Positions 1 through 5,357 of a stretch of DNA of 6,116 nt are shown here, in pieces. A program made the translations under genes and the position numbers. The stretch comes from Bacteroidia bacterium (lineage in GTDB: Bacteria; Bacteroidota; Bacteroidia; UBA8524): NCBI GenBank assembly GCA_023277325.1, contig JALRIQ010000204.1, forward strand, positions 1-6,116, written 5' to 3'. Position 1 is the stretch's first letter, and each line of letters opens with the position of its first letter. A model generated the notes under the pieces. It was not told the DNA's origin. It made no database searches and saw only the letters and a list, made by a program, of their open reading frames with translations.

Positions 1-2
1 TA

Positions 3-1343
3 ATCTTCGCGAACTCTCTGCAGGCGCAGCTTTTAAGCTCATCGCCTTATTCGCGATTTGGCATGGGCCAAACCTTCTTTCCTGGTTTTGCCGACCAACA
101 AGCTATGGGCCAGACAGGTATTGCCATGAGGGACCCTCTCAATATGTATTTGGTAAATCCGGCATCCTACAGTGCTTTGAACAAAACGAATTTCAAGTTC
201 GGCGCTCAAAGTTATTTTGGAACCATTGCGCAAGGGAATCAAAGCCTAAAAACCAATGGTGCCGCTTTAAACTACTTGGCCCTCGGTTTCCAAATCAATA
301 AAAACAAAACCTGGGGACTCGTTTTTGGAGCCGCGCCTTATAGCAGTCTGGGATACAATATTGTTTACGAACATAACGACACATCAAAAACTGCATACAC
401 CGATGTGCTGAGTGGAAACGGAAGCATTACCCGCTATTTTATTGGAACGGGTAAAAGCTTTGGCAATAAATTCAGCGTGGGTATACAAGCTTCTTTCTTG
501 CACGGACAAACCAATATTTCCCGGGCCATTCAGTACAGTCCGACTTTGCCACAACAGAACTACCGCGAAAGCTCTACCGACTATATTCATGGTTTTCAAT
601 ACGAGGCGGGTGCTCAATACTGGACCCGTCAACTACGTGTGAAAGAGAGCAACTATTATGATTCGGTAGCTCAAAAAAATGTAGTGCGTAAAGACAGCAG
701 CTATCTTAAACATCAATTTGGAGCGACCTATTCGCTTTCAACAAAAATCAATAACGACCGTACTTTCTACGCGCGCACCTATGCCCTTTCAGGTTCCAAT
801 GAATTCGTATTGGATACCATCCTCCTCGATGAATCGCAAAGAGGAAAAACCACATTGCCAAGCACCTTAGGCTTTGGGTACGTATTGGCGGAAGGAACAG
901 GGAAATGGCGTTTAGCACTCGACTACCGCATGCAACGTTGGAGCGAGTTTTCATCTCCATTCGAAGTCCAAAATTTACAAGATGCGTGGCAAGGAAGTGT
1001 AGGCTTTGCCTTCCGCCCATCCACCGACTTCTTCAATGAAAAAGTATTCTTCCTAGCCAAGACCGAATACCGTTTCGGGGCCCGCTACGGAAAGACCTAT
1101 ATGAACTTCAATAATACAGACATCACTGATCTTGGCATTAGTTTTGGCATGGGTATACCATTAAGGACCCGAACTGTTAATGAAGAGTTTAAATACGAGA
1201 CCGTATTTTCCTGCTTAGATATCGCGGTGGAATATTTTCAGAGAGGAACCTTAACAAACAACTTAATACAAGAAAACTACTGGCGTTTTGTGATCGGCGT
1301 ATCGCTGAACGACAAATGGTTTAACAAACGCAAAATTCAGTGA
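3..1343 (+). CDS. Bacteroidota outer-membrane beta-barrel protein (FadL/OMPP1-like family), 5' end cut by window edge
   Basis: This is a probable outer-membrane barrel of unknown substrate. The frame is open from the left edge, so the ATG at 63 is internal and the true start lies outside the window. The residues before it (IFANSLQAQLL, from base 3) look like the end of a signal peptide with cleavage near base 27 (LQA|Q), followed by SSPYSRFGMG (bases 39-68), the usual mature N-terminus of this family. The visible 446 residues alternate aromatic and polar stretches as in beta-strands. Family marks are NPASYSAL near the start, PYSSLGYNI, LPSTLGFGYVLAEG, a WRLALDYRMQRWSEF strand, and the C-terminal SLNDKWFNKRKIQ (bases 1302-1340). 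Flavobacterial homologues known to me share that ending and are called membrane protein or OMPP1-like. The TPR gene starts 4 bases downstream. Family placement is fairly sure. Function is unknown: transport is inferred only from the barrel fold, and an envelope-biogenesis role only from the neighbouring lptC. Confidence 0.85.
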   Translation: MFANSLQAQLLSSSPYSRFGMGQTFFPGFADQQAMGQTGIAMRDPLNMYLVNPASYSALNKTNFKFGAQSYFGTIAQGNQSLKTNGAALNYLALGFQINKNKTWGLVFGAAPYSSLGYNIVYEHNDTSKTAYTDVLSGNGSITRYFIGTGKSFGNKFSVGIQASFLHGQTNISRAIQYSPTLPQQNYRESSTDYIHGFQYEAGAQYWTRQLRVKESNYYDSVAQKNVVRKDSSYLKHQFGATYSLSTKINNDRTFYARTYALSGSNEFVLDTILLDESQRGKTTLPSTLGFGYVLAEGTGKWRLALDYRMQRWSEFSSPFEVQNLQDAWQGSVGFAFRPSTDFFNEKVFFLAKTEYRFGARYGKTYMNFNNTDITDLGISFGMGIPLRTRTVNEEFKYETVFSCLDIAVEYFQRGTLTNNLIQENYWRFVIGVSLNDKWFNKRKIQ

Positions 1344-1347
1344 GGAA

Positions 1348-2886
1348 ATGACAAGAAAGATGATTAAATTTTATTCTCCAATTCTACTTCTTATCGCCTT
1401 ATTCGTGGGGAATAAGAGCTTTGCACAAGTAGAGGATTGCAATCCAAATGGGTCTGATAGCGCTTTGACTTTGCGCAACTACTCATTGATGCATGAAGAT
1501 GTAAAATTCAAAAGATTCGATGCGGCGAACGAAGGATGGTTGTACGTATTTCACAATGCTCCATGTTTCCGTGAGCAAACCTATGTTGACGGAATCGAAA
1601 TCTACGGGTGGAAATACGAGCGGGCGAAAGAAGAGCCTGCTAGAAAAGCTCTACTCGACACCATCAACCTCATTTATGCACAACGTATTAAATACTTTGG
1701 TAGAGAAGGGTATGTCAAAGGAAAATGGGGAAAATCATTGCTTGACCTTGACAAGAAAAACCCAGAGGCTGGTATGGCCCTTATTGAAGAGTCCATTAAA
1801 TTAGATGGAAATACCATTGAAGATAATTTGGTAGTTCCTTATTTCAATACCCTTACCGCGCTTGAAAAGAAAAATGTGCGCAGCAAAGATGATGTCTTAA
1901 AAGCCTATGAGCGCTTGACAGAAATCGTTGACCACAATATCAAGAACCCAGGAACTTCCATCAAATTGGGAATCTATGGAACCAGCTTGAAAATTGAAAA
2001 CCTTGCAGAAAACACCTTTACTTCTAAAAAAGCGGAAGCCTTAGAAGAAGGGTTGGTATTCACGCTTAAGCCATCATACAGCAGTCCACGTTATACCATT
2101 ACCAACATCGATAGTATTGATATCACGGTAGACAAACCGATTACTGAGCCTGATGGTTCTAAAATCTACTTCGTAAAAGAAGCATGGAATGTTGCGCAAG
2201 AAAACTTGAACAACCTTGCTGCTCCATACCTCGATTGCTCAACTTTGGCTAGCATTTATACGCCGAAGTTTGATGCTGATCCAACAAACGTTGATTTGAT
2301 GGAGAAAATTCTTCTCTTCTTAAATAACGCGAAGTGTACCAATACGGACCTTTATTTTAAAGTGTCTGAAGCTTACCTCAAGCTAAACCCGGATGCCCTT
2401 GGATACCGCAACTTGGCGAACGCTTACAAGGCAAAGAAAAACTACAGCAAAGCTCTGGAGGTTTACCAAAAAGCTGTGGATAATGAAACTGACGATGCGA
2501 AGAAGGTGAACGACTATATCACCATGACCAAAATTGCCTTGGTTAACAGAAACGTATCCCAGGTTAAAATGTACGCAGACAAAGCTTTGGCCATCAATCC
2601 AAACAAAGGAGAGGCGTATATCCTGATCGGTGACTCGTACCTTCAGGCAGCAGGTGGTTGCAAAGACTTCGATGCTTCTGCCATCTACTGGGTGGTTGTA
2701 GATCAATACATCAAAGCGAAAGCTGTCGACTCCGGTATTGCTGGAGCGGCAAACAGACGTATTGCTACCTATAGCCGTTACTTCCCGAAAAAAGACAAGG
2801 CTTTCTTCTTGAACATTACAGAAGGCTCTACCTATACTTTGAAGTGCTACCCGAACTTGAGCACCAAAGTTAGATTCGTAGAATAA
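1348..2886 (+). CDS. Secreted TPR-repeat protein, Bacteroidota-specific
   Basis: The protein has 512 residues and no assigned function. Residues 1-26 form a signal peptide (basic MTRKMIK, hydrophobic core around 11-21, SFA|Q cleavage near 26/27), so it acts in the periplasm or outer envelope. The region of about 30-340 is mixed and includes WLYVFHNAPCFREQTYVDG, a pattern I associate with this Bacteroidota family (W..F..aP.....Y.dG). TPR-like helices begin at about 337. The clearest repeat is residues 352-385 (GYRNLANAYKAKKNYSKALE), a second is about 387-420 (ALAINPNKGEAY follows), and a degenerate third runs to about 465. The C-terminus, EGSTYTLKCYPNLSTKVRF, matches the family's closing motif. 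ATG 1348 and ATG 1360 are both possible starts. A GAGGA at 1342-1346 is too close to the first and rather far from the second, so the choice is open. The gene lies between a barrel gene and lptC, which suggests an envelope-assembly scaffold; that is inference. Confidence 0.82.
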   Translation: MTRKMIKFYSPILLLIALFVGNKSFAQVEDCNPNGSDSALTLRNYSLMHEDVKFKRFDAANEGWLYVFHNAPCFREQTYVDGIEIYGWKYERAKEEPARKALLDTINLIYAQRIKYFGREGYVKGKWGKSLLDLDKKNPEAGMALIEESIKLDGNTIEDNLVVPYFNTLTALEKKNVRSKDDVLKAYERLTEIVDHNIKNPGTSIKLGIYGTSLKIENLAENTFTSKKAEALEEGLVFTLKPSYSSPRYTITNIDSIDITVDKPITEPDGSKIYFVKEAWNVAQENLNNLAAPYLDCSTLASIYTPKFDADPTNVDLMEKILLFLNNAKCTNTDLYFKVSEAYLKLNPDALGYRNLANAYKAKKNYSKALEVYQKAVDNETDDAKKVNDYITMTKIALVNRNVSQVKMYADKALAINPNKGEAYILIGDSYLQAAGGCKDFDASAIYWVVVDQYIKAKAVDSGIAGAANRRIATYSRYFPKKDKAFFLNITEGSTYTLKCYPNLSTKVRFVE

Positions 2887-2897
2887 TCCTTCGCTCA

Positions 2898-3485
2898 ATG
2901 AAATTCTCAGCCCGAAAAGTAGTGCTATTCAGAACTGGATATAAAACCCTGCTTTTCGGGCTTTTTATTGCCCTCTTGTTTCATTCCTGCGACATGAGCG
3001 TAGAGAAGGAGAAGGTGGAGAAAATCTTAAACGACACCTTCTTTACTGAGCAAGCCGAGAATGTAGAGATGCACTATAGCGACTCCGGCACACTCAAAGC
3101 CATTATTTATGCCCCAACACTTGAAAGGCATCCGGTAGAGGAGCCCTTTACCATTTTTGATAAAGGCATTACTTCCTATTTTTACGGGCCCGGAGGGAAA
3201 GTGGAGAATTCCATAAAATCCAATTACGGCATCTCTTACGACAGCAAGAAAATCGTTGAACTGCGAAACGATGTTCGGGTGGTGAACATCCAACAGGAAA
3301 AGCTCAATACCGACAAGCTGATCTGGGACCAAAACACCGGAAAGATTTATACCGACGCATTTGTGAAAATCACAACGCCCGAGAATATAATTTTTGGCGA
3401 AGGCTTTGAGGCCAATCAGGACTTTTCAGAATACCGTATTTTTAAGGTCAAAGGAACCATTAGCGTCAATGAAGAAAATAAATAG
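2898..3485 (+). CDS. lptC: LptC, LPS export ABC transporter periplasmic/bridge protein (lipoprotein form)
   Basis: LptC accepts lipopolysaccharide from the LptB2FG extractor in the inner membrane and passes it to the periplasmic LptA bridge. The 195 residues match the Bacteroidota form. A long basic N-terminus (MKFSARKVVLFRTGYK) precedes a hydrophobic core (17-28) and a loose lipobox FHSC with Cys31, so the anchor is probably lipid rather than a transmembrane helix. The LptC beta-jellyroll spans about 50-190: NVEMHYSDSGTLKAIIYAP, EEPFTIFDKGI, SNYGISYDSKKIVELRNDV, KLNTDKLIWDQNTGKIYTD and a final FKVKGTIS. Length is normal. ATG 2898 is chosen because it gives a complete signal sequence; no Shine-Dalgarno sequence is visible. 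A GTG at 2922 would also leave a signal peptide but is less likely. The gene starts 11 bases after the TPR gene and overlaps the next gene by 17 bases. A terminator-like hairpin lies inside its first 24 codons (separate entry). Confidence 0.93.
   Translation: MKFSARKVVLFRTGYKTLLFGLFIALLFHSCDMSVEKEKVEKILNDTFFTEQAENVEMHYSDSGTLKAIIYAPTLERHPVEEPFTIFDKGITSYFYGPGGKVENSIKSNYGISYDSKKIVELRNDVRVVNIQQEKLNTDKLIWDQNTGKIYTDAFVKITTPENIIFGEGFEANQDFSEYRIFKVKGTISVNEENK
2909..2969 (+). terminator. Terminator- or attenuator-like hairpin inside the 5' end of lptC
   Basis: The left arm AGCCCGAAAAGTAG (2909-2922) pairs with the right arm CTGCTTTTCGGGCT (2949-2962). The outer 11 bp are perfect, followed by one G-U pair and two more Watson-Crick pairs, around a 26-base loop. 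The right arm runs straight into TTTTATT (2963-2969). The hairpin starts 23 bases after the TPR stop codon, a usual place for an intrinsic terminator, yet it is wholly inside lptC codons 4-24. It could partly end transcription after the TPR gene, act as an attenuator, or mask early lptC translation. The pairing is directly seen. The function is inferred, and the large loop is less usual for an efficient terminator. Confidence 0.5.
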
Positions 3486-3666
3486 AATCGCCTGGATCGT
3501 ATTAGCGAGCCTTTCCCTAATTGTGGGTACCTGGGTATGGATAGATGAAGGCACTGCCCACTCTAAATTCTATATCTTCTACTTATTTTCTATCGCTTGT
3601 TTTGTCTTTCTGTTCACCAAAAGAAAAGCAGGAAGAAAAAACACAAAGCCAAAAAAAAGACGCTAA
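3469..3666 (+). CDS. Small two-helix inner-membrane protein of unknown function
   Basis: I do not recognise a named family. The 65-residue product has two hydrophobic helices, about 7-25 (IAWIVLASLSLIVGTWVWI) and about 33-50 (KFYIFYLFSIACFVFLF), joined by a short DEGTAHS loop, then a strongly basic tail (KRKAGRKNTKPKKRR). By the positive-inside rule the tail, and with it the N-terminus, should be cytoplasmic. The ATG at 3469 is chosen over a start at 3394: it gives a normal KKINR-helix N-terminus, overlaps lptC by only 17 bases instead of 92, and has AAAGGAAC about 12 bases upstream as a possible ribosome site. The stop is 21 bases before the CNNM gene and in the same frame. Small membrane proteins of this kind occur at this place in other flavobacteria as I recall, but their role is unknown to me. 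It might assist LptC or the CNNM protein; that is speculation from position. Confidence 0.72.
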   Translation: MKKINRIAWIVLASLSLIVGTWVWIDEGTAHSKFYIFYLFSIACFVFLFTKRKAGRKNTKPKKRR

Positions 3667-3687
3667 TTTGTAGTGTTATACGCTTCA

Positions 3688-4950
3688 ATGGACAGTCATT
3701 CGGGACTCATCATATTATTCATGCTTATACTCTCTGCCTTCTTTTCGGGCATTGAGATAGCTTTTCTTTCCTCCAACAAACTGCGCATCGAGCTTAAAAA
3801 CAAGCAGGGTGTTTTGTGGGGGCGAATCCTTTCTAAATACCTCAAACGCCCTTCCCGCTTTATCAGCACCGTGCTCGTGGCCAATAATGTCGCTTTGGTT
3901 GTTTATGGTATTTTTATGGAAGGCGTATTGCGCGATATGTTCTATGGTGCGCCCTGGTCTTCTTATGAATTGCTGGATCTGCTCATTCAAACGACCTTAT
4001 CTACCTTATTAATCTTAGTGTTTGCCGAGTTCCTGCCCAAGGTTATTTTCAACCAGAATGCGGATACTTTGCTGCCGACCATGATATTCCCGTTTCAGCT
4101 GGTTTATTATATCCTGTTTCCAGTCGTGACAAGTGTAAACTGGTTGGCCGAGCGCTTTTTGAAAATGCTTCCTGGCGGAGATAAGGAACAAGAGGAACTC
4201 CTTTTTACCAAAGTCGATCTCGACCATTATATCTCAGAAAGCGTCAATATGGACCGCGAAGAAGAGTCGGAATTGGACACGGAGGTTTTTAAAAACGCCC
4301 TTGACTTCGACCAGGTAAAGGTGCGCGAATGTATGGTGCCTCGTAATGAGGTGGTGGCTGTGGAGCTCAACGACAGTATCGAAGAGCTTTGGGACACTTT
4401 CATAGAAAACGGACACTCCAAGGTGTTGGTCTATAAAGAAACCGTAGATAATATCATTGGTTATGTGCATCAGGTCGATTTATTCCATAAGCCAGAAAGC
4501 ATCAAAGCGAGCTTAATCCCAATAGTTATTGCTACGGAAGCAATGCCTGCCAACGAGCTCCTCAAGAAATTTACAGCCAATCGCAAGAGCCTTGCCGTGG
4601 TGGTAGATGAATTTGGAGGAACTGCAGGTATTGTTACTATTGAGGATATCCTTGAAGAAATCTTTGGAGAAATCGAAGATGAGCACGACGTGGAAAAACT
4701 GACAGAGGAGAAAATTTCGGATACCGAGTTCAAATTATCGGCGCGTTTGGAAGTGGATTACCTCAATGAAGTATATGATTTCATGCTCCCTGAAGGGGAT
4801 TATGAAACTTTGGGTGGTTATATCATATCGCGGTACGAGAGTATCCCTGAAAAAGGAGAAACTTTGGTGATTGATAATTTCGAGTTCCATATTCTCAGTC
4901 TTGAGAGCGCCCGAATCGGCGATCTGCGTATGCGTATTTTGGAACCATAG
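3688..4950 (+). CDS. CNNM-domain / CBS-pair / CorC_HlyC membrane protein (hemolysin-type, putative Mg2+ or other ion transporter)
   Basis: This 420-residue inner-membrane protein belongs to the CNNM/CorC (UPF0053, 'hemolysin') family, members of which move or sense Mg2+ and related ions. An N-terminal DUF21/CNNM domain has four hydrophobic segments at about 6-26, 58-78, 97-121 and 131-157. It carries the conserved SGIEIAF (20-26), VANN (64-67) and FAEFLPK (112-118). A CBS pair follows at about 210-330, opening with RECMVPRNE (213 on) and containing VVVDEFGGTAGIVTIEDILE (304-323) and EIFGEIEDE. A CorC_HlyC domain closes the protein from about 345, with GGYIISR at 376-382. Length is normal for the family. 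ATG 3688 is preferred; GTG 3673 would add five residues, and neither has a visible ribosome site. The same domain set occurs in gliding protein GldE, but gldE usually sits by ssb/mutY, so this is more likely the general paralogue. The ion is not readable from sequence. Confidence 0.94.
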   Translation: MDSHSGLIILFMLILSAFFSGIEIAFLSSNKLRIELKNKQGVLWGRILSKYLKRPSRFISTVLVANNVALVVYGIFMEGVLRDMFYGAPWSSYELLDLLIQTTLSTLLILVFAEFLPKVIFNQNADTLLPTMIFPFQLVYYILFPVVTSVNWLAERFLKMLPGGDKEQEELLFTKVDLDHYISESVNMDREEESELDTEVFKNALDFDQVKVRECMVPRNEVVAVELNDSIEELWDTFIENGHSKVLVYKETVDNIIGYVHQVDLFHKPESIKASLIPIVIATEAMPANELLKKFTANRKSLAVVVDEFGGTAGIVTIEDILEEIFGEIEDEHDVEKLTEEKISDTEFKLSARLEVDYLNEVYDFMLPEGDYETLGGYIISRYESIPEKGETLVIDNFEFHILSLESARIGDLRMRILEP

Positions 4951-4952
4951 CT

Positions 4953-5357
4953 ATGCAAAAACCCATATTAGCCGTAGTTTGTGCTGTAATCGTTTCCAAG
5001 GGATTGATTCTAGCCGTTCAGCGAAATAAGGAGCAGTCTTATCCCGGCCTTTGGGAGTTTCCTGGGGGAAAAATCGAAGCGAATGAAAGCGAACAAGAAG
5101 CCTTGATTCGTGAGATTGAAGAAGAGCTTCTTTTGAATATTCGCCTTACCATGCGCCTCAAGCCTGTTTCCTATGAGGAAGAAGAGCGCGTCATTGAGCT
5201 TCGCCCCTATTATGCAGAAATTGCCTTTGGGGAATTGTCCTTACAAGAACATGCGAGTTACAAGTGGTTGGCCGTTTCGGAGCTGAACAAACTAAACTGG
5301 GCACCCGCCGACCTTCCCGTAGTATTTCAGGTTAGAGAAACCTTCAGGGACGTCTAG
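4953..5357 (+). CDS. Nudix (deoxy)nucleoside triphosphate pyrophosphohydrolase, NudG/MutT-like
   Basis: This is probably a cytoplasmic enzyme that hydrolyses oxidised or non-canonical (d)NTPs to the monophosphate and pyrophosphate, which protects DNA and RNA from misincorporation. The 134 residues form one Nudix domain. The Nudix box runs G39 to L61 (GKIEANESEQEALIREIEEE...), with the metal-binding R53-E54-x-x-E57-E58 intact. The usual glycine near its end is Leu60. WEFPGG (34-39) precedes the box. The C-terminal KWLAVSELNKLNWAPADLPVV resembles the base-recognition end of E. coli NudG (LAPADIPLL) more than that of MutT, which has Asn where this protein has Asp120. A broader CTP/5-methyl-dCTP/8-oxo-dGTP range is therefore possible. 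ATG 4953 lies 2 bases after the CNNM stop, which implies translational coupling. The 3' end overlaps the opposing gene by 14 bases. Class is certain; substrate is inferred. Confidence 0.94.
   Translation: MQKPILAVVCAVIVSKGLILAVQRNKEQSYPGLWEFPGGKIEANESEQEALIREIEEELLLNIRLTMRLKPVSYEEEERVIELRPYYAEIAFGELSLQEHASYKWLAVSELNKLNWAPADLPVVFQVRETFRDV

Noticed and set aside
63..116. Repeated MGQT (63-74 and 105-116) in the barrel protein
   Set aside because: Two Gly-rich strands at the N-terminus of this family naturally resemble each other; the DNA similarity does not extend beyond about 11 bases.
63..1343. Taking ATG 63 as the start of the barrel protein
   Set aside because: The frame is open to base 3 and encodes the end of a signal peptide plus the family's SSPYSRFG motif, so the gene is 5' truncated by the window.
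41..1405. Exact 13-base repeat ATCGCCTTATTCG at 41-53 and 1393-1405
   Set aside because: It is read in different frames (SPYS and IALF) in two signal-peptide regions; there is no further similarity on either side, so it is probably coincidence.
2383..2898. 171-residue minus-strand open frame opposite the TPR gene
   Set aside because: It lies entirely opposite well-supported TPR coding sequence, shows no recognisable domain, and its start coincides by chance with the lptC start region.
3375..3405. Possible Bacteroidota promoter (TAnnTTTG) near TATAATTTTTGG
   Set aside because: The spacing inside the -7 box is off by one and there is no TTTG-like -33 element at the right distance; it lies inside lptC coding sequence.
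3394..3468. Upstream extension of the small membrane protein to ATG 3394
   Set aside because: It would overlap lptC by 92 bases with a sequence (MAKALRPIRTFQ...) that is the out-of-frame reading of conserved LptC.
4220..4740. Minus-strand open frames opposite the CNNM gene
   Set aside because: Their Ser-rich translations are typical mirror products of the acidic CBS-domain codons; no start signals or domains.
3688..4950. Calling the CNNM protein GldE (gliding motility)
   Set aside because: The domain set fits both, but the neighbours are lptC and a Nudix gene rather than ssb/mutY/gldD, so the generic paralogue is likelier.
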